A stretch of DNA of 22,002 bases. Origin: a virus. The notes beneath the pieces were generated by a model. The model searched no databases. It saw only the letters and a program-made list of their open reading frames with translations, and had not been told where the DNA came from. The position numbers and the translations under genes were made by a program. This document shows positions 12,336 through 20,540 of this stretch, piece after piece. The stretch lies in IMG/VR virus record IMGVR_UViG_3300030380_000254, positions 22,948 to 44,949 of that record; one strand, 5' to 3'. Position 1 is the stretch's first letter. Each line of letters begins with the position of its first letter.

Positions 12336-12597
12336 ACTTCATCTTTCCGCCATATGCCATATAACCCATCTTGTTACGCACGGGCTTTGGCAACTTCTTC
12401 AGGCCGGGATTGTTAGGTTCTTTTAATTCACCACCACCTGCCATCTTCGGCATACCCATAGCTGTAGGCATACCTGTTTGTCGGCGTGGTTCCATAGGAT
12501 TAGCGGACATTGCCATGCCACCCATCTGCATTGGTTTTCTAACCATAGAGCCGTAGGCGTATGCTTTACGGCCTTTTTTATTCTTGTTCATCATCAT
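12319..12597 (-). CDS. Met/Gly-rich small basic protein, 92 aa
   Basis: This is a low-complexity protein of Met, Gly, Lys and Pro. It begins MMMNKNKKGRKAYAYGSM, has a middle rich in Met-Gly (MQMGGMAMSANPMEP), and ends GYMAYGGKMKSKRTY. Marine phages often carry such YGGK/GGM-type proteins among virion genes; they are usually called hypothetical or minor structural. The first in-frame start is a GTG at 12603, but AGGG lies 5 bases before the ATG at 12597, so I use that. It overlaps the 3' end of the giant gene by 20 bases and is the last gene of the late operon. A plus-strand terminator is embedded near its 5' end. Confidence 0.75.
   Translation of the reverse strand: MMMNKNKKGRKAYAYGSMVRKPMQMGGMAMSANPMEPRRQTGMPTAMGMPKMAGGGELKEPNNPGLKKLPKPVRNKMGYMAYGGKMKSKRTY
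12550..12579 (+). terminator. Rho-independent terminator for the replication operon, inside a minus-strand gene
   Basis: GCCGTA (12550-12555) pairs with TACGGC (12567-12572). The GC/GC inner pairing around GTAT nearly continues the stem. CTTTTTT follows (12573-12579), then ATT. It lies about 215 bases past the last plus-strand stop (12335), within the early codons of the Met/Gly-rich minus-strand gene, and no other T-run hairpin is visible between them. Confidence 0.75.
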
Positions 12598-15500
12598 TTT
12601 CACCCTTTATAATCTGAACCATCTCTTCTTGTTCTTCTTGTTTTTCAGCCTCTATCACATCTTCTGGTGTTGATATATCAGGCCGTTCACCCAACATAAT
12701 ATCTAAGTTAGGTATTTCTCCTCCGCTAGTTATCAAGTCAGTTGCTATATAGTTCTGCATACGTGCTGCCAGAGCCTCTAATTCAGAAACAGGTATCTCT
12801 GCAGATTCAGGTCTCACCAATATGTTGTTTATAATTCTAGCAGCTTCTCTGTCTGTTAAGGCTAGGTTAACAAGAGTTTGATTTCTAGCAAGCATTATTC
12901 GTGCAGATACTTCAGTAGCCAAGTAAAGAGGGCTAACCATACCTCTAGCTAGGTTGAAGACTCTAGCAAACATGCTGTCTATTGACATACCTCTTGTATC
13001 AGGACTCGCTCTAAAACCGTAGCCATCTCCCGATGCAAACTTAGCCCACTCAGCCATGTCTTTCAATTCTTCTGTGTGGTCTTCTCCAAGAACACGAGAC
13101 ATAATTCTTCTTTTTGTAGGGTCATTAACATGGTCTATTAGTACGTTGATATCTGCAACTTCTTGAATAGCGTCGGTTTGACCTACCATTTTGTTATATG
13201 TCATACCTGCCTTACCATACAAGCCGCGAATATACATATACTTCAAGCCTTGTTGAATTTCCTGTTCAGACATGCCACCAGCTTTAAATCTAGCTACAAC
13301 ACCATCTAAACTATCCACTGTTTGACCTTCAAACACACGGTCAAAGAAATCCTGCGGTCTTTGTGTTAAAGCTTCTATTTGCTCCATCTTTTTAAGTGCG
13401 GCGTTGGATACGTCTACTTCTTGCTGGGCAGCAATTCTTATAATGCTACCAGTATTTTCTACGTCTGCTTTAATATTCCTAAACTCAATTTTAGCTTTGT
13501 CACTCTGGCGAAGCAGGTCGTCTGTAGTTGCGGTAAAACCCCGCACTTGGTCGCTCATACCTAACACACGAACACCATCACTACCATCTGTTTCTATGAC
13601 AGGAACAGTAAGTATTTTCTCTGCATCTGTAATTCGTTTAGCACGGCTAAAATCATACTTAGCACTTCCTTCTTGAACAGCCATCACCGCATCTCTAGCA
13701 GTCTCAGGACTCTCTCCACTTAATAGTGTGCGAACTTCTGACATGGCCTTTGTTTCATTTCTATACTGAGCTATCATACGCTTCCCTATAAGGGCTTCCA
13801 TCATAGATTGCGCGGCATCTGCTGCTCTACGCTGCCTAGAATTTCTAAGGTCAAATACGTACTCTCCAGCACTATTTCTTTCAGCTCCCAAAAAGAACAT
13901 TATCCTATTCTTTTGTTCTGCTATCTCATCTTTTAATTCAGAAATTTTCACTTCATCTGTAGTGTCTGCCAGCTTTTGAAATGCTTTTGATATACGTATA
14001 AAAGGTGCTTCAGGACGACCTTGAATGTTTCTATAAAAATGTGCGCCTTCTTCTGGTGCTTGTTCTGTTACATTTCTGCGCTGTCTAGAGTTTAAAACAT
14101 CACTCATATACCTTCCCTTGTCCATCTGATAGCCCATAACTTTTTGATAGTTATCACGAGCTTCTCTTACAAGACGGGCAAGTTGTGGGTCTGTATCTTC
14201 GAACGCTTTGTTAATAACACCGGTAAATGACCTAGCAATTTCTCCAGATTTGTCAGGGTCTAAAGATGCGGCTCTGTCTCTAAAATAACGATAAACATCT
14301 TCTGCTTCTTCAGGAGTAGCTTTAAAATACTTAAATATATCACCACTTTCTTCGGCTGCATTATCTATCATAAACATTGCCAATTCAGCATAACTAGCTC
14401 TTGTTATGTCACCATTTTCTAACGCTGCACTTAACATGAGTTGAGCAGCTTGTTCTCCGGTGGTCCCTGTGGCTTCTGCCGTTGCTTGAAAAGTTTCCTG
14501 TAGACCCTTCCTAGCCATGTTTTCAAATGTCTTTTCTAATGCGTCACCGCCTGCACGACCAAAGAATTGACGACCTCCACTAAACATAAAGCTCAAGGGC
14601 TTCCCGCGCAAATCATCGGATAAGTTGGTAAGCTCTCGTACAACATTAGTCATGTCTACAGAAACAGGTTGGTCAGAACCCTCCGGTACATATCTGTTCG
14701 CTTTTCTATAGCCTACAGAACCTAACGCTCTCCTACGTCCGTGTTCTATATCAAACAACTTATCAGCAATAGGGCGGATGCTTTTCAACACGCCTTTTTC
14801 GTCCATTGTTTCAGCAGCAGCAAGGAGAGTGCGTCCTTGTACACGGGCTGCTTCTGTTAGTTTTAAGGAAACCTCTGCAGCTTTCTTACTTCTGTCAATA
14901 GTATCTCTTATAGCAGAATCCTCTAAAGCAATCTCTAGGTCTACTATTCTTTTAACTGTGTCTTCATCTATAGTTTCAGTGCTGTTGTAAAACTGATTTA
15001 GCAGTTTTTGCATCTCTTGTTTCTTAACGTTAACACCAACTCTACCATCTACGACAACCTGTTCTATCTGAGCCATCATAGCTTGCAGAGGTTCGTTGCT
15101 GTCTAATTCTATGCCTTTCTTTGCAAATCTTCCTTGCATCGTTTTGAGGAGAGTATCCATGCCTCTGTAGTTGTCTTCTTCTCTAGCAAGTGCAGATAAA
15201 ATGTCGTCCATAGTTCCGGGCTTGGTTAAATCACTTGGCTTTAGTTGATTTCCCTTTATGTACTGGACAGATATCAATGGAGCGAGTCCTGTTGCCTTTG
15301 CCAGACTTAAATGTAAGGTACGCATGTTAGCTGCTATTTCAGTGTAGGATTCCTGTATGGCTTTCTCATCTGTTATAGGCATACCGCTAGCATCAGTGAG
15401 ATACAACTCTTCCATGCGTTTTTGAGTTCGAGACATTAAGTCGTTGTATTGACGCAAAGCATTATAACTTCTAATACGTGCTTCTGGTTTCATAGTTTTA

Positions 15501-17404
15501 AAGATACCAGCCATTGTTGTAAACGACTGTATTTGTTCGTCTGTTACTTCTTCGCCAGCATCTGCCATCGCTCTACGCATAGCACCCTCATCACCTCTGA
15601 CGAGCATACCCTCTGTTATAAACGGCAGATAGTTTGCGTTTTCAAAAGTTAGAGCTATGTCTTTTATTGTTCCGTCTGTAAACTTATTAGTTACAGATAC
15701 GCCTACAGATAGGAGTCCTCTACCTGCGGGTAACATTGCAGGAGTTACCAGAGGAGTAACTATTCCTGTTAAAACTTCTGCTGTACCCTCATCTAAACCT
15801 ATACCAGACCAATCAAGAATGGTAGGTGCATAGCCTATAGCCGTAGATATAACTACATCATCAGCAATCAAACCCCTAGTATAAGGATTATCAAAGTAAC
15901 CTCTACCCTTGCCCCTAGTGTAGCTTTTCAAACCCTTCTCTAAGGTTTGCAACTCTTTATTAGCATCTTCTAGTTTTCGTGCAGTATTTAATTTGGACCA
16001 CGGACCTGCTACTTCAATATCGTTTTTTAATCTGTTAATATTTGTTGTATACTCATCTAAAACTTTTAGATGGTCATTAACACGAGCAGCACGAGTCATC
16101 GATTCTTTTTTACCTGCTCTGGCAATCTTACCAAGAGTAGCTGCTGCCCACCCCTTTTGAAAAGTTCGGGTAATTATGTTGCCTTCTTTTTTTGACAAAG
16201 CTACAAAAACATCATAGTCGGACATATCTGAACCATATGTTCCGGGCTTTTGTTTACGTGCTTCTGTAACCTTATCTATATATTTCTGTCCTTTAGAAAT
16301 ACTACGCATAGTTAATCCCAAAGTAAAAGGTGCTTGTGTAGCAAATATTGATACGGCCTTTTGTGTGCCAGTAAGTTCGTTATATGCCATCTCAACAAGA
16401 CTAGATGCAATTTCAGGAGGCAACCCTACATCTTCCATAACGTGCTTACCATCTGCATTTAAAATAGGCTCTACAGATTTATTGCCCTTTTCGTCTTCTT
16501 CTATCTTATAGGAAGGACGTTGATGTGCAACCGTCCAAGCATCTTGCCCAAACCTCTTGATAAAGCTATCTTTATACCATTCCTGTACACGTTTTTCAGA
16601 GTTACGTAGTATAACACTGTTTTGCAAGGCTTCTTCATACGCCTGTACGGTATCGAAAGAACCGTAGGATGTCATAACGCCCTCGAATGTTTCTGTAAAA
16701 TCTTCTTTAAAACCCGTGTCTGGATTGTCGTTCATCTTAGCGTTGTATAGTCCTGCTGCAGCACCCCCCGCTGCAACAGCTAAAGTAGGAAGCCTTGCAA
16801 AATCTCCGGGTATAGATTTTAGTGAACGAGCTACCTCTTCTCCTAAACTGCCTGTTTTAAAGTCGTCTAAGATAATCTTCTGCCCTGCCAACGGAATAGG
16901 AGAATCTTGTTGAAATATCTTTGCTATGTTTTGACTTCTAGTTACAGCCCTGTCAAAAGTATCTTGAACCCACTGTGGTTGCGATTGTATTTCGGCAGGT
17001 CTACGTATTTTAGTTAAGTCAGGAGAGGAGAAGGGAACAGCAAGTCTATCTTCTTCTATGGTAGGAACCGCGTCAGACCTTACATAACTTTCGTACAGCT
17101 TTGCTTTGAAAGCTTTGTCTTCTCTCGCTTTCTGAAGAATGATGGGGCTAATAGGCGTGTTGCCCAGCATGGTAACCCCCTTGGAGGTTATCTCTTCGGC
17201 GGTAGTGGACGATATTAAATCTTCGAATGAACTACGAGTGTCCTGTGTTTGTGCGCCTGTTTGTACTGCAATGTCTTTTTCTGCAAGAGTAGGCAAGTCA
17301 ACCAATACAGGACCCATGCCACCTAGACCTCTGATTGGCTGTTCAAACGCTGTAGGTAATCGTGCTGTGTCTTTTCTCTGTGGTATTTGAGAAATGTCAA
17401 CCAT
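12578..17404 (-). CDS. Giant internal virion (ejection-type) protein, 1608 aa
   Basis: This is a very large, mostly helical and charged protein in the virion gene block. Podoviruses of T7 and HMO-2011 type have internal core proteins of about 1000-1600 residues that leave the capsid with the DNA and build a channel through the cell envelope; size and context suggest that role. I see no clear lysozyme or transglycosylase motif. Hydrophobic stretches lie near residues 206-222 (LAVAAGGAAAGL), 351-364 and 543-570, and could contact membrane. The motif NSRQRR occurs twice (N1105, N1188). The tail is very acidic (EKQEEQEEMVQ). GAGG lies 7 bases before the ATG, which overlaps the upstream stop (TAATG). 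Sampled lines are more AT-rich than flanking genes. Confidence 0.85.
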   Translation of the reverse strand: MVDISQIPQRKDTARLPTAFEQPIRGLGGMGPVLVDLPTLAEKDIAVQTGAQTQDTRSSFEDLISSTTAEEITSKGVTMLGNTPISPIILQKAREDKAFKAKLYESYVRSDAVPTIEEDRLAVPFSSPDLTKIRRPAEIQSQPQWVQDTFDRAVTRSQNIAKIFQQDSPIPLAGQKIILDDFKTGSLGEEVARSLKSIPGDFARLPTLAVAAGGAAAGLYNAKMNDNPDTGFKEDFTETFEGVMTSYGSFDTVQAYEEALQNSVILRNSEKRVQEWYKDSFIKRFGQDAWTVAHQRPSYKIEEDEKGNKSVEPILNADGKHVMEDVGLPPEIASSLVEMAYNELTGTQKAVSIFATQAPFTLGLTMRSISKGQKYIDKVTEARKQKPGTYGSDMSDYDVFVALSKKEGNIITRTFQKGWAAATLGKIARAGKKESMTRAARVNDHLKVLDEYTTNINRLKNDIEVAGPWSKLNTARKLEDANKELQTLEKGLKSYTRGKGRGYFDNPYTRGLIADDVVISTAIGYAPTILDWSGIGLDEGTAEVLTGIVTPLVTPAMLPAGRGLLSVGVSVTNKFTDGTIKDIALTFENANYLPFITEGMLVRGDEGAMRRAMADAGEEVTDEQIQSFTTMAGIFKTMKPEARIRSYNALRQYNDLMSRTQKRMEELYLTDASGMPITDEKAIQESYTEIAANMRTLHLSLAKATGLAPLISVQYIKGNQLKPSDLTKPGTMDDILSALAREEDNYRGMDTLLKTMQGRFAKKGIELDSNEPLQAMMAQIEQVVVDGRVGVNVKKQEMQKLLNQFYNSTETIDEDTVKRIVDLEIALEDSAIRDTIDRSKKAAEVSLKLTEAARVQGRTLLAAAETMDEKGVLKSIRPIADKLFDIEHGRRRALGSVGYRKANRYVPEGSDQPVSVDMTNVVRELTNLSDDLRGKPLSFMFSGGRQFFGRAGGDALEKTFENMARKGLQETFQATAEATGTTGEQAAQLMLSAALENGDITRASYAELAMFMIDNAAEESGDIFKYFKATPEEAEDVYRYFRDRAASLDPDKSGEIARSFTGVINKAFEDTDPQLARLVREARDNYQKVMGYQMDKGRYMSDVLNSRQRRNVTEQAPEEGAHFYRNIQGRPEAPFIRISKAFQKLADTTDEVKISELKDEIAEQKNRIMFFLGAERNSAGEYVFDLRNSRQRRAADAAQSMMEALIGKRMIAQYRNETKAMSEVRTLLSGESPETARDAVMAVQEGSAKYDFSRAKRITDAEKILTVPVIETDGSDGVRVLGMSDQVRGFTATTDDLLRQSDKAKIEFRNIKADVENTGSIIRIAAQQEVDVSNAALKKMEQIEALTQRPQDFFDRVFEGQTVDSLDGVVARFKAGGMSEQEIQQGLKYMYIRGLYGKAGMTYNKMVGQTDAIQEVADINVLIDHVNDPTKRRIMSRVLGEDHTEELKDMAEWAKFASGDGYGFRASPDTRGMSIDSMFARVFNLARGMVSPLYLATEVSARIMLARNQTLVNLALTDREAARIINNILVRPESAEIPVSELEALAARMQNYIATDLITSGGEIPNLDIMLGERPDISTPEDVIEAEKQEEQEEMVQIIKGENDDEQE

Positions 17405-19512
17405 TATTGAGCCTCATATCCGGTTATTACACCTTCAGTTAACACGGGTTTATACAGTATATCGTCACCCTCAAATTTAACAAGACCATTTGCAACAGGA
17501 GTCTGCATCTTCCCAGCAAACATTTTAGGGTCTATCACACCGCTTTGAACTGGTTGAGCAGGGACTTGTGGGGTAACATCTTGTTTAGGTTGAGCAACGA
17601 CAGGAGATGCTGCTGCAGCATTATCTTTAGGTGTCTCTTTATAAATGGGTCTGTTTTCATCTGTAACCGCAACAGCCTCGCCATCTGTAACTAAGAAACC
17701 ACCCTCGTCGGTTACAAAATATTCAGTGCCTTGAGGTAGGTCATAGTCTGCGGTAACATTTGTGCCACCTGTAACTGCGTTTACATCTACAGGGGGTTTG
17801 GCAATTTCAACTTCCGGTGTTGTTGCTACAGAGTTTTGTTTGTTTAACTTTATTACATCTTTAATTATTGTCTCGTGTATTTCTAGAGCAATCTTGTCTT
17901 CTCTTTCCACGACGTTTTTGTTTGTCAGGTCATATACCCTCTGGAGCTTTTTCTTCTTATCTCTATTGACCTCTATTGTAGTTTTTAACGCACTGAGGTC
18001 TGTTTCTAAACTAGCAAACGCACCTGCTCTACCTACTTGCTTCAAGGCATTTTCGAAATCTTGGTTAGACAGACGACCGCTAGGGTCAGCAGCACGGGCA
18101 ATTTGAACAGCTAGGTTAAATTCTAGAGCTTGCATCTCACCAATACGTTCAGAGGCACTATAGCCATATTTTGTTGCAATGGCTGCAATACTTTCGGCGG
18201 TTGTTTGAGTGTAATTTTTTCCGTCTATAGAAACAATATTTCTTGCGTCATTTGCGTCTGTAACTCCAGAACCCATGCCTATGACGGATTGCGAAAATTG
18301 AGATAGCTGCCCTGTGCTAGAAGTCAAGCCTACTATACCCTCAGTAACTGCTCTCCAAATTCCAGAAGTTTTACCTTCAGACCTAAGTTTAAAAAGCCGT
18401 TCACCTAATTTATCTACATTATCAGCAGCTTCGTATGTACCTCTGGTATCATTATATCTTTTAGTACCCAAATATTCCATCGGTGTCTGCGTACTTCCTA
18501 GTAGGTCATCCATAGCATCCACTTGGAAATTTTTCTGATATATGGGGTAGATTGCTGCTATTAGCTTATCTACATTTGCATCTGGGTCACCTTGTGCAAC
18601 AGTGTTTATTAGATAATCTGATACTGCTGCTCTCGCATCTGGGCTTTTTTTGAAGTCTTGAATACCTAATTGTAACAACGCTGCTGAGTGTATCATTCCT
18701 TGCGCTTGAAGATTAGGATTTTCATTATAACTAAACTCACCCATTCGTGACATTAAATGATGTCGACTTCCACCCTTAGGAAGTATAACATTAGCGAGAT
18801 TATCCAACTGCTCTGCTTGCTCCGATTGAGTTGGGAGTATGAAGTTATTATCTTGATTAGGCAACATAACTAAAGTTTCGTGTTGACCTATATCGTTATT
18901 TGTTGTGTGTAGGTCTAACATATTATCTACGTCGTCTCTAAACTGACCCCCTATAAACTTTGTAAGGTCTTGTTTAAAAGCATACAGTTCAGGAAATCCT
19001 TTTTCTAAACTCACCTTAACTGATTTACCACCTTGCGGGGGTGCATAATTTGCAAGAAGAAAGTTTTTTTCAAAAGAGTCAATCTGCGCTAATGCAGCTT
19101 TAGCATCACCTTTTTCTTTATAGAACTGTATGGCAGAAGAACGAGTTTCTGGAGTTGCGAACTGTGTGTTCCAAGTAGTAAGGTAGTTTTCTGCTTTTTG
19201 GTCTGGGTTGTTTATGTCATCAAAGTTGTTTTTTAATTTAAACCCACCCAACAGATGTGAGTTACCAACATCTTCTACCATATTAACCATGCCAGCAATA
19301 TCTGCTCGTGTCAGGTCGCTTCTTCCCAGCAACTCTGACCCTTGGTCCCCTGTAAGTTTACCGTCTTTAATCAGGTCAAATACAATCGTACCCAGCTTGT
19401 CTCGCCGTTCATTATCTGTCTTTTGCTGTTCTAATTCCGCAGCAGCCTTTTCTTTTTGAACCTGAACAGAACCCTCTAGGAAACCTGTAGCAAAGGATGC
19501 AAAAATACCCAT
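17404..19512 (-). CDS. Internal virion-type protein, 702 aa
   Basis: This is a large, mainly helical protein directly upstream of the giant one. It starts with a short hydrophobic segment (GIFASFATGFLEG, residues 2-14), then a charged coiled-coil-like stretch (VQKEKAAAELEQQ). The middle is soluble helical, and a Pro/Gln/Val-rich linker (about residues 635-660) leads to a small C-terminal unit ending TEGVITGYEAQ. This layout fits T7 gp15-like internal core proteins, but no sequence motif proves it. A GGGGAG Shine-Dalgarno lies 7-8 bases before the ATG at 19512, which overlaps the previous stop (TGATG). The two large genes are probably translated together and share low GC in the lines I sampled. 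Confidence 0.8.
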   Translation of the reverse strand: MGIFASFATGFLEGSVQVQKEKAAAELEQQKTDNERRDKLGTIVFDLIKDGKLTGDQGSELLGRSDLTRADIAGMVNMVEDVGNSHLLGGFKLKNNFDDINNPDQKAENYLTTWNTQFATPETRSSAIQFYKEKGDAKAALAQIDSFEKNFLLANYAPPQGGKSVKVSLEKGFPELYAFKQDLTKFIGGQFRDDVDNMLDLHTTNNDIGQHETLVMLPNQDNNFILPTQSEQAEQLDNLANVILPKGGSRHHLMSRMGEFSYNENPNLQAQGMIHSAALLQLGIQDFKKSPDARAAVSDYLINTVAQGDPDANVDKLIAAIYPIYQKNFQVDAMDDLLGSTQTPMEYLGTKRYNDTRGTYEAADNVDKLGERLFKLRSEGKTSGIWRAVTEGIVGLTSSTGQLSQFSQSVIGMGSGVTDANDARNIVSIDGKNYTQTTAESIAAIATKYGYSASERIGEMQALEFNLAVQIARAADPSGRLSNQDFENALKQVGRAGAFASLETDLSALKTTIEVNRDKKKKLQRVYDLTNKNVVEREDKIALEIHETIIKDVIKLNKQNSVATTPEVEIAKPPVDVNAVTGGTNVTADYDLPQGTEYFVTDEGGFLVTDGEAVAVTDENRPIYKETPKDNAAAASPVVAQPKQDVTPQVPAQPVQSGVIDPKMFAGKMQTPVANGLVKFEGDDILYKPVLTEGVITGYEAQ

Positions 19513-20027
19513 CAGTCTTCTCCCCGCTTCATGTTCATAAAGTTAGACTCCATAGGACGATTGCCAGCACGAAGGGCAGCATTTAGGTTTTCGCGAACGT
19601 ATTCGAACATCTGTGGGTTGTTATCTTTCATCATGCGAACAAAAGTTTCGTCATTCATCTCGTCCTTATCAAGTTCGTTGTCGTTCTCGAACAGGCGATA
19701 CGGTATATTCGCTTCTTCAGCCATATCCGCTATCATTATACCAAGCGGAGCCTTGAGGAGCAAGCCTACATCTGGGGTGTACTTGCCGTCACGAAATGCA
19801 GTGAATATCATGCCCTCAACCATAGTTTCAACAGACACACCCACCATCAGCAGCTTAAACATCTCCTGCTTCTTCTTTGGGTCCATCAGTTGTTCGATAG
19901 TCGCATCCAAAGCCTCGTCTGGGTCTACCATCTCAGGCGGACGACCCCAAGGCCACTTGCTGTTGTCCTCAGTCAAAGAGTGACCGGGTGGTGCAACGTT
20001 AAAATCGTCAAAGTATTCTTCTGCCAC
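19512..20027 (-). CDS. Conserved phage protein of the virion block, 171 aa
   Basis: The start (APPGHSLTEDNSKWPWGRPPE, about residues 12-32) and the central helix (VETMVEGMIFTAFRDGKYTP) match my memory of a conserved family in marine podo- and myoviruses that sits among structural genes with unknown role. The protein is acidic and helical, with no membrane segment. The C-terminal part has an extra acidic segment (NDNELDKDEMNDE). The start is a GTG at 20027, supported by AGGAG 6 bases upstream. The stop overlaps the ATG of the internal protein gene by one base (TGATG). Likely a virion assembly or minor structural protein, inferred only from context. Confidence 0.8.
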   Translation of the reverse strand: MAEEYFDDFNVAPPGHSLTEDNSKWPWGRPPEMVDPDEALDATIEQLMDPKKKQEMFKLLMVGVSVETMVEGMIFTAFRDGKYTPDVGLLLKAPLGIMIADMAEEANIPYRLFENDNELDKDEMNDETFVRMMKDNNPQMFEYVRENLNAALRAGNRPMESNFMNMKRGED

Positions 20028-20036
20028 GTCAGTCTC

Positions 20037-20531
20037 CTACGTGATAACTTTAGCTTTTGTTGTGCGTGTGATGGTTGTTGTGCCGGGTTTTTCTGCGGCT
20101 CTGCGTCGTGTGGTTGGGCGAACTGTTGTTGAGTCGGTCATACGCTGTAAGTTACTTTCAAAGTTTACCTGCTTCATGCGGCGGATGATAGCATCACGAT
20201 ACATCTGATTGGTTGGTCTCCAACCAGTTTGTCCGGTAAGACCGCCACGACCCGCACGACCACCACCAGTTCCAACACGTCTAATTTCTGGTCCGCGAAA
20301 CTCTGGGGTTTCGAAGACGTTGCCATCTGGGTCATCTTGCATGGCTCTGTATGCCTTTGCACCTGTCGATACTAATCCCAAAGCTGTGTCGAGAAAACCA
20401 CCACCTCTGCTCGAAGTATCTATATATTTTCCCGTGCCTGTATCGTAAACTCCACTTTCGATAACTTCACCTAAAAGATAGTCCTTACCAAAATCAAACG
20501 CTGTTTTTAATGCTTTAGAAAAATCAAACAT
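20037..20531 (-). CDS. Small virion-block protein, 164 aa
   Basis: I do not recognise this protein with certainty. The N-terminal part (FSKALKTAFDFGKDYLLGEV) is helical and amphipathic. The middle is Gly/Arg-rich (VGTGGGRAGRGGLTGQTGW, about 87-105), and the C-terminus is Thr/Arg/Lys-rich (TTRRRAAEKPG, TRTTKAKVIT). Its length, context and flexible basic regions suit a tail or internal accessory protein. The ATG at 20531 has AGGA 7 bases upstream; that AGGA directly follows the stop codon of the 20541 gene. It ends 10 bases before the GTG of the 19512-20027 gene, so the spacing is tight but not overlapping. Confidence 0.72.
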   Translation of the reverse strand: MFDFSKALKTAFDFGKDYLLGEVIESGVYDTGTGKYIDTSSRGGGFLDTALGLVSTGAKAYRAMQDDPDGNVFETPEFRGPEIRRVGTGGGRAGRGGLTGQTGWRPTNQMYRDAIIRRMKQVNFESNLQRMTDSTTVRPTTRRRAAEKPGTTTITRTTKAKVIT

Positions 20532-20540
20532 CTACTTTTC

